Of a stretch of 33,231 bases of DNA, positions 8,159 through 15,377 are shown in pieces. Position 1 is the stretch's first letter. Every line of letters begins with the position of its first letter. The notes beneath the pieces were generated by a model. It made no database searches, was not told the DNA's origin, and saw nothing but the letters and a program-made list of their open reading frames with translations. The translations under genes and the position numbers were made by a program. This stretch comes from an uncultured Succinivibrio sp. GTDB taxonomy: Bacteria; Pseudomonadota; Gammaproteobacteria; Enterobacterales; Succinivibrionaceae. The DNA is taken from assembly GCA_902785325.1 (NCBI GenBank), contig CACZXZ010000024.1, positions 1 to 33,231 on the forward strand. Direction: 5' to 3'.

Positions 8159-9139
8159 GATCAGATCATGGATTCTATTAAGCCAAACATTAAAGATGTA
8201 ACTGAGCTTTCACATAACGTAAGCCGTGTTATTCTTGAGCCATTTGAGCGTAACTATGCTCAAATCGTAGGCACAGCACTCCGTCGTATTATGCTGTCCT
8301 CTATTCCTGGATATGCCATCACCTCAGTTGAAATTGATGGTGTAGTGCATGAATACAGTGCAGTAGAAGGCATTCAAGAAGATATTCTTCTTATTCTATT
8401 AAACTTAAAAGAAGTTGCTGTAGCTTCTGAAGGTTCTCTACGTGATGAACCTGTTCTTCAAATCAAGAAGAAAGGTATTGGTCCTGTAACTGCAGGTGAT
8501 ATCCAATGCCCAGCAGGTGTTGAAATCCGTAATCCTGACCAAATCATCTGTCACTTAACAGATGAGAATAAAGAGTTAAACATGACCCTACATGTAACTC
8601 GTGGTCGTGGTTATGTTCCTTCAGTAAGTCGTCCAGTTTCAGATGGCACCGAAGAGAGATTCATTGGCAGATTGCTAATTGATGCTTCATATTGCCCTGT
8701 ATTAAATGTTGCAGTTCATACTGCTCCTATTGCTGACGATCAAGAGCAACTAATTCTTGATATCGAAACTAATGGAACAATTGATCCTAAGAATGCTGTT
8801 GGTATTGCAGCTACAATTTTTGCTGATCAATTAAATTCATTCGTTGATATCAGAAATTCAGTAGCACCTACTGAGTCTGCTTCATCAAGACCTTCAGTAG
8901 ATCCTAAGTTATTATGTGCTGTTGAAGATCTAGAGTTAACAGTTCGTTCTGCTAACTGCTTAAAGACCGAGGGTATCAAGTACATCGGTGATTTAGTTCA
9001 GAAGACTGAAGTTGAATTATTAAAGACTCCAAATCTTGGTAAGAAGTCATTAACTGAGATTAAGGATGTTTTAGCTGAGAGAGGATTATCTCTAGGTATG
9101 CGCCTCGAGAACTGGCCTCCTGCAGAGCTAGAAAACTAA
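8156..9139 (+). CDS. rpoA: RNA polymerase alpha subunit, second copy, complementary N-terminal domain
   Basis: A second full-length alpha (327 aa from the TTG start) directly after rplQ. It keeps what the first copy lost: [13 protein letters not shown] with R43-R44 (equivalents of E. coli R44-R45), [48 protein letters not shown] and [12 protein letters not shown]. It has lost what the first copy keeps: LERGFGHTLG reads [10 protein letters not shown], and [12 protein letters not shown] reads [12 protein letters not shown]. The C-terminal domain ([39 protein letters not shown]) is nearly that of the first copy. Synonymous differences show that the two are not a recent duplication. The likely role is the beta-contacting partner of an alpha heterodimer. 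It ends the operon and is followed by a strong terminator. Confidence 0.93.
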   Translation: MDQIMDSIKPNIKDVTELSHNVSRVILEPFERNYAQIVGTALRRIMLSSIPGYAITSVEIDGVVHEYSAVEGIQEDILLILLNLKEVAVASEGSLRDEPVLQIKKKGIGPVTAGDIQCPAGVEIRNPDQIICHLTDENKELNMTLHVTRGRGYVPSVSRPVSDGTEERFIGRLLIDASYCPVLNVAVHTAPIADDQEQLILDIETNGTIDPKNAVGIAATIFADQLNSFVDIRNSVAPTESASSRPSVDPKLLCAVEDLELTVRSANCLKTEGIKYIGDLVQKTEVELLKTPNLGKKSLTEIKDVLAERGLSLGMRLENWPPAELEN

Positions 9140-9150
9140 TTTGATTTCTT

Positions 9151-9177
9151 AAAAGGATCTCAAATGAGATCCTTTTT
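9151..9177 (+). terminator. Intrinsic terminator of the alpha operon
   Basis: AAAAGGATCTCA and TGAGATCCTTTT form a perfect 12-bp inverted repeat around AA (a stem of about 11 bp once the loop opens), followed by TTTTT. It starts 11 nt after the second rpoA stop. A textbook Rho-independent terminator. Confidence 0.85.
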
Positions 9178-9288
9178 AATTTGCACTATCTTTGTTCTTT
9201 TCTTCTGTTTTACTCCAATTCCATATCTAATCTGACATTTTAGTTGTAGAATAAAAATCCTAGACACGATTATTAGTTGGAGATGTAT

Positions 9289-9828
9289 ATGTTTAAGAAA
9301 ATCGATAATTCTTTTGCTTATTCAGTGTTAGCTGGTGGTCCTATTATCAATATTTTTACCATTGGTAAGGATGGTATAGAAGATGGTATGACAGCAGCTT
9401 GGTCATGCCCTTTTGATCCTGATGTTTTACTAGTAGTAATTGATAAGACTCATACAACCGCTAAGAATATCAGAGAGACTAAAAAACTAGTTATTGCATT
9501 ACCAACCAAAGAAGGTATCGAGGATTCTTTAAAGCTTGGTTCCATCCATGGTCGTGATGATCAAAATAAGCTAAACAAGGTAAAGTTAGAGCGCACAGAG
9601 AATTTTAATTACCCAATTTTAAAATCCTCAATTGCTTATTTTGAATGTGAATTGGCAGATGAGAATTTATTTGAGGACAAAGGTATTTGTCTTGCAAAGG
9701 TACAACATGTATATGTTCAAGAGCAATATTGGGATGATAAAGAGCAAGCATTTGTGCCTGGTTGCTTTAATACCATTCACCATGTTGCTGGTTCAAAATT
9801 CTCATTTGGAGGAACTGTAGTTGAGTAG
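9289..9828 (+). CDS. Flavin reductase-like / flavoredoxin-family protein
   Basis: A 179-aa protein with the features of the FMN-binding split-barrel flavin reductase family: an N-terminal PIINIFTIGKDGIEDGMTAAW strand pair, DPDVLLVVIDKTHTTAKNI typical of the FMN phosphate-binding region, and IAYFECELADENLF later. Members bind FMN and shuttle electrons or reduce flavin, and are frequent in anaerobes. The start is the ATG giving MFKKIDNS, with TTGGAG 6 nt upstream; the in-frame TTG and ATG just before it overlap this site. The last bases overlap the start of the next gene, so the two are probably co-transcribed. The exact substrate cannot be told. Confidence 0.75.
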   Translation: MFKKIDNSFAYSVLAGGPIINIFTIGKDGIEDGMTAAWSCPFDPDVLLVVIDKTHTTAKNIRETKKLVIALPTKEGIEDSLKLGSIHGRDDQNKLNKVKLERTENFNYPILKSSIAYFECELADENLFEDKGICLAKVQHVYVQEQYWDDKEQAFVPGCFNTIHHVAGSKFSFGGTVVE

Positions 9829-10162
9829 CGATCCAATTAAAATTACTGAGCAAGATGTTTTAGATTTATTCTCTGGTGTCGCAGTAGAGTCTTTGTCTTG
9901 TGAAAATCCTAATGAATACTTTAGAGTAACCAAATTAATGTCCGATCCAGACTATGATTTTGGTTATGAATTAAGATCTGTTAATGAGAATGATTTATAC
10001 GATAGTGACTTAGGAGAGGTGAGAGCTCTTGTATGTGCTTCAATATACTTAGTCGCTCATGAAGGCTCATTAAAAAATGACATCCACTTAGTAGATATCA
10101 TTTTCTTAAAGAATTATCACGAAGATCAAAGAGCTTGCGCTAACTGGTTCCCTGAAGAGTAG
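9821..10162 (+). CDS. Small acidic protein of unknown function
   Basis: A 113-aa acidic protein that I do not recognise. It starts at TTG with GGAGGA 7 nt upstream, and the start overlaps the stop of the flavoredoxin-like gene by 8 nt, which supports translational coupling. There is no signal peptide or membrane segment. The sequence is rich in Asp and Glu (SDPDYDFGYELRSVNENDLY) with a central hydrophobic stretch, VRALVCASIYLVAHEG. Its stop lies 2 nt from the stop of the converging gene, leaving no room for a terminator. Confidence 0.6.
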   Translation: MSSDPIKITEQDVLDLFSGVAVESLSCENPNEYFRVTKLMSDPDYDFGYELRSVNENDLYDSDLGEVRALVCASIYLVAHEGSLKNDIHLVDIIFLKNYHEDQRACANWFPEE

Positions 10163-10164
10163 TT

Positions 10165-10827
10165 CTATGGATTGATGGTAATAGGAGTGCCCACTTCTAC
10201 TAAGGATAAGAATAAATCGATATCAGGGTTTAAGAGGGCAATACAACCATTAGTCCAATTAGTTCTTTGAACTGTTTCGTGATATTCACTCTTTGATGGT
10301 GGTTGACCATGGATCATAATCATTCCTCCAGGTCTTCTACCATGTTTTCTTGCAAATTCTATGTCTTTAGCATTTGGATATGAAATATGAAATGCTTTGT
10401 AGTAATAGGATTTTTGCTTAATGTAATCTAGTACATAAGTACCTTCAGGGGTCTTTTTATCACCCTCAAATTGCTTATGACCTACTGGCTTATCTGATAG
10501 TGCTATCCAAAAACGGTGTACCTCTTTACCGTTTTTCATCAAAATCATCTGATGAGCAGCTTTGTTTACAATAACTTGATCAACAACTTTAGCGTTTGAC
10601 CTTCTAGTTAGTGTTTGCTTTTTAAGTAAAGTTTCTTCTTTTTGTAACAGATTAGATGCTGTACCTAAGCGAACATAGTCAAACTCCTCATCAAACACGA
10701 TATCTGAGGATACAGCTTGTGCCAAAATATAATCTGGCAAATTCTGATGACTATAAGCTTGGCTATTTGAAGCAAGGAACCATAAAGCAAGCGCTAAAGA
10801 TTTAAGAAAAAAATTTAAGTAATGCAT
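10165..10827 (-). CDS. L,D-transpeptidase (YkuD) family protein, secreted
   Basis: A 220-aa envelope protein. Residues 1-26 form a signal peptide (basic and hydrophobic stretch LNFFLKSLALALWFLAS, then QAYS). The YkuD catalytic domain covers about 84-220: VIVNKAAHQMILMKNG, GDKKTPEGTYVLDY, MIMIHGQP with H173, and TNWTNGCIALLNPD with the catalytic C195. Such enzymes form or cut L,D-linkages in peptidoglycan or attach proteins to it. Length and layout resemble E. coli YafK (DpaA), which removes Braun lipoprotein from peptidoglycan, but assignment to that activity is only a guess. No clear Shine-Dalgarno lies before this ATG. Confidence 0.85.
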   Translation of the reverse strand: MHYLNFFLKSLALALWFLASNSQAYSHQNLPDYILAQAVSSDIVFDEEFDYVRLGTASNLLQKEETLLKKQTLTRRSNAKVVDQVIVNKAAHQMILMKNGKEVHRFWIALSDKPVGHKQFEGDKKTPEGTYVLDYIKQKSYYYKAFHISYPNAKDIEFARKHGRRPGGMIMIHGQPPSKSEYHETVQRTNWTNGCIALLNPDIDLFLSLVEVGTPITINP

Positions 10828-10849
10828 CTAAAATATCAATAATTGAAAT

Positions 10850-10878
10850 TTGATCTTATTAGGATCGTGATTTATACA
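10850..10878 (+). promoter_or_regulatory. Sigma-70-type promoter of parC
   Basis: TTGATC (10850-10855) and TATACA (10873-10878) with a 17-bp spacer. Initiation near 10885 would leave a leader of about 50 nt. It lies in the divergent gap between the L,D-transpeptidase gene and parC. Confidence 0.45.
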
Positions 10879-10936
10879 GTAAAATGGTTAGAGAAAATTA
10901 TAGTCTTTATAAAAGAGCTTTGTGAAAAATTTTTAA

Positions 10937-13255
10937 ATGACAGATCAAAATAATAAAAATTTAAGTCTTGAAGGTATTGAGTTATACCCACTAGGTAAAT
11001 TCACAGAGGATGCTTATCTTAATTACTCCATGAACGTAATTAGAGATAGAGCTCTACCTTCAGTTGCTGACGGTATGAAGCCAGTGCAAAGAAGAATTAT
11101 CTTTGCAATGTCTAAGCTTGGCATTAAACCTAAAGAGAAACATGTAAAGTCAGCAAGAACCGTAGGTGAAGTAATTGGTAAGTACCACCCACATGGTGAT
11201 AGTGCATGCTATGAAGCCATGGTGTTGATGGCACAACCATTCTCCTATAGATACCCATTAGTAGATGGCCAAGGTAACTGGGGTGATGTTGAAGATCCTA
11301 AGTCCTTTGCTGCTATGCGTTATACAGAATCACGTTTAGCGCCTTACTCTGAAGTGTTATTACAGGATATCAACTCTGGTTGCGTAGATTGGATCCCAAA
11401 TTTTGATGGTACAGTAGAAGAGCCTAAGTTTTTACCTGCAAGATTACCAAATATCCTATTAAATGGAACTACTGGTATTGCTGTAGGTATGGCAACCGAT
11501 ATTCCGCCTCACAACTTAAATGAAGTAGCTAATGCTGCTGTTCATCTACTAGAGCATCCTGATGCCACTGTTGTTGATTTAATGAAGTTTGTACCAGGTC
11601 CTGATTACTCCTGTGGTAGTGAAATTACCAACTCAACAGACGAGTTACAAAAGTTATATGAGACTGGTAAAGGATCCATTAGACAAAGAGCTACCTATAC
11701 TGTTGAAAAGGATGAAATTGTAATCAACACTCTACCATTCCAAGTAGCAGGTGGTGCAATCGAAAAACAAATTGCTGATTTGATGTCAAAAAAGAAGTTA
11801 CCTATGGTAGCTAATATAACTAATGCATCTGATCACAATTGTCCTTGTAGAATCATCATTACTCCACGATCAAAGAGAACTGATATTGATGCTCTAATGG
11901 AGCACTTGTTTGCAGTTACTGATCTTGAAAAGACCTATCGTGTAAATCTAAATATCTTAGGTTTAGATGGTAAACCTGCAGTTAAAGATTTAAAGACCAT
12001 CTTGTCAGAGTGGTTAACCTTTAGATTAAGTTGCGTAAGACGTAGATTTACCTCTCGTTTAGAGGTGGTAAATAAACGTTTACACCTCTTAGAAGGTTTC
12101 TTATTAGTAATTCTAAATATCGATGAGGTAATTGAGATCATTCGTAAAGAGGATGATCCTAAAGCTAAACTTATCGAAAGATTTGGCTTAACAGATGCTC
12201 AGGTAGAATACATCTTAGAGACAAAGTTAAGACAATTAGCAAGACTTGAAGAAATCAAAATTAAAGCTGAGATGGATAAGCTTTTAGAGGAGAAGAATAA
12301 GCTTGAAACCTTATTAAACTCTGAAGCTAAATTCAAAACCTTTGTGAAAAAAGAGATTCTCCAAGATGTAAAACTCTATGGCGATGAGCGTCGTTGCAAG
12401 TTGGTACAACGTGACGCAGCCTCAGCTATGAGTGAGGACGATTTCATTCCAAGTACCCCTGTAACAGTTATTTTATCAAAGATGGGCTGGGTTAGAGCTG
12501 CAAGTGGTAGTGATATTGATGCAGCTTCCATGTCCTATCGTTCTGGTGATAAGTTCTTATCTAAAGCCTCTGGTAAGACTAATGAACAGGCAAGCTTTAT
12601 CACTAACAAGGGTAGAGTCTACACTGTCGATATCAAGGATTTACCTTCAGCTCGTGGTCAAGGTGAGCCTCTGTCTGCAAAAGCTTCCTTACAGGCAGGT
12701 GAAAATGCTTGCCATGTAGTAATTGGCAGAAAGGACAATCAATTTGTTGTAGCAACTGATAAAGGTTATGGCTTTATTACTAAAGGCACTGATTTGCAGA
12801 CAAGAAATAAGGCTGGTAAAGCTTTAATTACTTGCGATGACGATGCTGTAATTTTACAGCCATTACAAGTATGTGATCTTGAAACTGATTGTTTGGCTGT
12901 TGCAAGTAAATCAGGCAGATTGCTAATTTATAAGTTGACACAATTACCTTCTTTAGCTCAAGGTAAGGGTAATAAGCTTATGAATATCAATGGAGCAAAA
13001 CTTGATCTTAAAGTAGATGGTATTGCTGCTATGGCAATTCTTCCAAGTGGAAGCTCTATGATTATTCACTGCGGTAAGAGAGTAATTAACCTAAGTGCTC
13101 AAGAAATTGAGCAAAGAATTAGTGAAAGAACTAAAGCAGGTGACTTACTTCCTCGTGGATTCCAAAAGATTGATTCTTTAGAGGTTATCCTTAAAAAGGA
13201 TGATGCTACCCCTGAAGATATCCCACCTGTAGAGCCAGAGTTCACTCTAGAATAA
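10937..13255 (+). CDS. parC: DNA topoisomerase IV subunit A
   Basis: ParC, with ParE, decatenates replicated chromosomes. The 772-aa product has the breakage-reunion core followed by a C-terminal domain. [15 protein letters not shown] carries the catalytic Tyr129 after Arg128. The quinolone-resistance region [20 protein letters not shown] has Ser89 and Glu93 at the positions equivalent to E. coli S80 and E84, so it reads wild type. [20 protein letters not shown] is intact. The match to E. coli ParC, including [15 protein letters not shown], favours ParC over GyrA, and the protein is shorter than GyrA. The start ATG has no strong Shine-Dalgarno. parE is not next to it. Confidence 0.95.
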   Translation: MTDQNNKNLSLEGIELYPLGKFTEDAYLNYSMNVIRDRALPSVADGMKPVQRRIIFAMSKLGIKPKEKHVKSARTVGEVIGKYHPHGDSACYEAMVLMAQPFSYRYPLVDGQGNWGDVEDPKSFAAMRYTESRLAPYSEVLLQDINSGCVDWIPNFDGTVEEPKFLPARLPNILLNGTTGIAVGMATDIPPHNLNEVANAAVHLLEHPDATVVDLMKFVPGPDYSCGSEITNSTDELQKLYETGKGSIRQRATYTVEKDEIVINTLPFQVAGGAIEKQIADLMSKKKLPMVANITNASDHNCPCRIIITPRSKRTDIDALMEHLFAVTDLEKTYRVNLNILGLDGKPAVKDLKTILSEWLTFRLSCVRRRFTSRLEVVNKRLHLLEGFLLVILNIDEVIEIIRKEDDPKAKLIERFGLTDAQVEYILETKLRQLARLEEIKIKAEMDKLLEEKNKLETLLNSEAKFKTFVKKEILQDVKLYGDERRCKLVQRDAASAMSEDDFIPSTPVTVILSKMGWVRAASGSDIDAASMSYRSGDKFLSKASGKTNEQASFITNKGRVYTVDIKDLPSARGQGEPLSAKASLQAGENACHVVIGRKDNQFVVATDKGYGFITKGTDLQTRNKAGKALITCDDDAVILQPLQVCDLETDCLAVASKSGRLLIYKLTQLPSLAQGKGNKLMNINGAKLDLKVDGIAAMAILPSGSSMIIHCGKRVINLSAQEIEQRISERTKAGDLLPRGFQKIDSLEVILKKDDATPEDIPPVEPEFTLE

Positions 13256-13260
13256 ACTTA

Positions 13261-13288
13261 AGCTAGTGCACTAAGTAGTGCACTAGCT
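13261..13288. terminator. Hairpin between convergent parC and ATPase gene
   Basis: AGCTAGTGCACTA and TAGTGCACTAGCT form a perfect 13-bp inverted repeat around AG. The parC stop lies 5 nt upstream, and the stop codon of the reverse-strand ATPase gene lies inside the right arm. Only weak T-rich sequence follows on either side, so it is a probable but not strong shared terminator. Confidence 0.6.
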
Positions 13289-14686
13289 ATTAAATAAGTC
13301 TTCAAGCTCAAATAGAGTAACTCTGTCTTTTAGAGCATTTTGCTTTACATAAGAGCTAAAGCCAGACTTTGAAAAAGCTATATAGGAAATGTCACAATCA
13401 TTACTAAATACTGCTTTTCTTGAGAGCATGGTTTGGTAATCCTCTTTTGAAAAATGCTCATTTTTGTATTTGCATTCACAAATGATGATTTGACTTCCTG
13501 TCTTATCCTTAAGCAAGATATCAATATCATCTTGGCATTTACGAACAGGATTAGCTCCCCACCAACGCCCCATGTAAAAAGGTACAAAAGCTAATTCTTT
13601 ATGTTTTGCTTTTCTTAGCAAAAACTCGTAACAAATTTGCTCAAATATGTGGCCCATGTAGGTACTTAAGGCATTTTCTTCAAAAATTTCGTCTACAGCT
13701 TCAGCTGGATTTAACAAGCTAAAGTAATTTTGATTACTGAAAATAAATTGATACCAGAAGGCAAAGAAATTGTCAGTAAAGGAATAAATGGTTTTCCTAG
13801 AAACTGTCTCTTCTCCACACGGAGTTTCTCTTTTTAGAATGCGCAAGTTTTTTAAGGTATCAATGTATTTTGAGGTTTTTGAAGTTTCAGCGTGAATTTT
13901 TGTGGCAATTTCGTTGAGTTTAGTCGCGCCTAGCGCCACCGCCTCAAGTATACCGTTGTAAGTATTTAAATCGCGTAACTCCATTCTTAAAAGAGTTTGT
14001 GGCTCATCTTTTAAAAATGCTCCTTCAGTAAGTAACTTTTGCTTTAGGTTCTTTTTGATGCTTAATTTTCTGTCAAATTTTTCAAGATAACTTGGTATAC
14101 CCCCTAATATTCCGTAAATTAAACACTTATCTTCAGCTGAATAGTTCTCAAAAAAAGCACTACTATCTAGGTAATCTAGCGGTTTTAATTCTAATTTAGA
14201 GGTACTTCTTCCGTATAATGGACTTTGATACCCCATTACCTCATTTTCCATAAAGCTAATGCTAGATCCGCAGAGAATTAAAAATAGATTTGTATCTTTT
14301 AAGCCATGATCAATATTGTGCTGTAATATGGATTTTAAGCTTGGATTTTCTTTTCCTAAAAAAGGAAATTCGTCGATGATGAGTGTTACTTTTTCTTGAG
14401 AGCATCTGTCTTTTAAAAAGCTAAACGCATCTTCCCAATTGTCAAAAGGTGATAGCTTTGACAGGTTAAAGTAACTTAATATAAGCTTACTAAAGTCCAC
14501 TAAGTTTAGGTAATCGTTTTTCTCTTGTGCGCTAAAGAATATCACTTTACAAGTTTTTGCAAACTCTTTTAAAAGTGTAGTTTTGCCAACTCTACGTCTG
14601 CCATACATGATTAAAAACTCAAAGTGATCACTTTGTTGCAGATCCTTTAATTGACCTAATTCTTTTTGACGAGCGATGAACATCAT
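13283..14686 (-). CDS. P-loop ATPase with C-terminal PD-(D/E)XK (DUF234-type) domain
   Basis: A 467-aa protein of the archaeal-ATPase/DUF234 class. The N-terminal ATPase has Walker A YGRRRVGKTTLL (about 28-39), Walker B LIIDEFPFL (D105-E106) and a sensor-like ILCGSS. A winged-helix-like middle follows (LNEIATKIHAETSKTSKYID, then TLKNLRILKRETP). The C-terminal part contains DDIDILLKDK and IIICECKYKN, a D...ExK arrangement (about D389, E404, K406) of the PD-(D/E)XK nuclease fold. The family is widespread in anaerobes and archaea with no settled function; defence or a mobile-element role is speculation. It starts at one of two adjacent ATGs behind AGGAATA. No partner gene is present; parC and yggT are unrelated. 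Confidence 0.85.
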   Translation of the reverse strand: MMFIARQKELGQLKDLQQSDHFEFLIMYGRRRVGKTTLLKEFAKTCKVIFFSAQEKNDYLNLVDFSKLILSYFNLSKLSPFDNWEDAFSFLKDRCSQEKVTLIIDEFPFLGKENPSLKSILQHNIDHGLKDTNLFLILCGSSISFMENEVMGYQSPLYGRSTSKLELKPLDYLDSSAFFENYSAEDKCLIYGILGGIPSYLEKFDRKLSIKKNLKQKLLTEGAFLKDEPQTLLRMELRDLNTYNGILEAVALGATKLNEIATKIHAETSKTSKYIDTLKNLRILKRETPCGEETVSRKTIYSFTDNFFAFWYQFIFSNQNYFSLLNPAEAVDEIFEENALSTYMGHIFEQICYEFLLRKAKHKELAFVPFYMGRWWGANPVRKCQDDIDILLKDKTGSQIIICECKYKNEHFSKEDYQTMLSRKAVFSNDCDISYIAFSKSGFSSYVKQNALKDRVTLFELEDLFNS

Positions 14687-14699
14687 TATTCCTAAATAT

Positions 14700-14743
14700 T
14701 TACTAACTTACGATTAGTATAATCTAAAGTTAGTAATTTTCAA
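14700..14743 (-). promoter_or_regulatory. Promoter of the ATPase gene inside a nested dyad
   Basis: On the reverse strand TTGAAA (14743-14738) and TATACT (14721-14716) are 16 bp apart, about 30 nt before the ATPase start. The -10 sits at the centre of a two-level dyad: outer TTACTAACTT / AAGTTAGTAA (10 bp, 14700-14709 and 14727-14736) and inner GATTA / TAATC around GTA. A protein bound to such an operator would block the promoter. The forward strand also reads TATAAT at 14718-14723 in the same dyad. Confidence 0.5.
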
Positions 14744-14785
14744 GAAAGAGAATTTTATGAATTTGGCAAGTAAGGTAGGAGTGTT

Positions 14786-14815
14786 TTAAAGAGCATGCTT
14801 GTGCATGCTCTTTAA
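14786..14815. terminator. Hairpin after yggT
   Basis: TTAAAGAGCATGC - TTGT - GCATGCTCTTTAA, a perfect 13-bp stem, 9 nt from the reverse-strand yggT stop. U-runs are short on both strands. Probably ends the yggS-proC/yggT transcript. On the forward strand it also follows a tiny open frame (14757-14789, MNLASKVGVF) for which I see no support as a gene. Confidence 0.55.
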
Positions 14816-14824
14816 GAAGTGATA

Positions 14825-15364
14825 TTAGAATAATCTCCAAATTGGAATTAGTCTTGCAAATAAAGAATCAAGGGCAAATAGACCTAGCATAACTATCATG
14901 AGGGAAATATCAATCATGCCAATAGGAGGGATGATCTTTTGCACAGGAGCTACTATAGGATAAGTGATCTGTGAAAAGAAAATAGACCATTGTCTAGTAC
15001 TTGGAAGCCAGGAGGTTAATGCCTGGGCAAGTAGTAGAATAATAATCAAATAGCCAAAGGTTTTTACAGTAATGATAGTTGTGAATAAGAGTACTAATCT
15101 AATGTCAAACTGTAAGATGGTAACTACTAGAATAGATACGCAAATTAAAGCAATTACAAAAGATACTATCATGCCACAATAGTAAAAGCCTTTGATATTG
15201 GCATTTTTAATTGGAATTAGCCTGATTACAGGTTGGGTTAATTTAAAGACCACCTGAGTTACTGGGTGGTAAAAATCTACACTTGAAGATTGCATCAAGG
15301 CTCGTAATTGAAACAGCATTACTAAAGCTTCAATTACCATGACAATGAGTGAAAGAACGCTCAT
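14825..15364 (-). CDS. yggT: YggT family integral membrane protein
   Basis: A 179-aa inner-membrane protein with several hydrophobic segments in two repeats of the YGGT domain; the second holds the typical LTSWLPSTRQWSIFFSQITY and PIVAPVQKIIPPIGMIDISL. Family members have been linked to osmotic tolerance and cell-division site placement, but the molecular role is uncertain. It lies 13 nt downstream of the yggS-proC fusion with AAAGGAA before its ATG, matching the yggS-(proC)-yggT clusters of other gammaproteobacteria. Confidence 0.88.
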   Translation of the reverse strand: MSVLSLIVMVIEALVMLFQLRALMQSSSVDFYHPVTQVVFKLTQPVIRLIPIKNANIKGFYYCGMIVSFVIALICVSILVVTILQFDIRLVLLFTTIITVKTFGYLIIILLLAQALTSWLPSTRQWSIFFSQITYPIVAPVQKIIPPIGMIDISLMIVMLGLFALDSLFARLIPIWRLF

Positions 15365-15377
15365 AATATTCCTTTAA

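Noticed and set aside
11160-11240. Quinolone-resistance change in ParC
   Set aside because: Ser89 and Glu93 are the wild-type residues at the E. coli S80 and E84 positions.
14757-14789. Ten-codon frame with a weak ribosome-binding site
   Set aside because: Too short to support as a gene; kept only as part of a possible short transcript.
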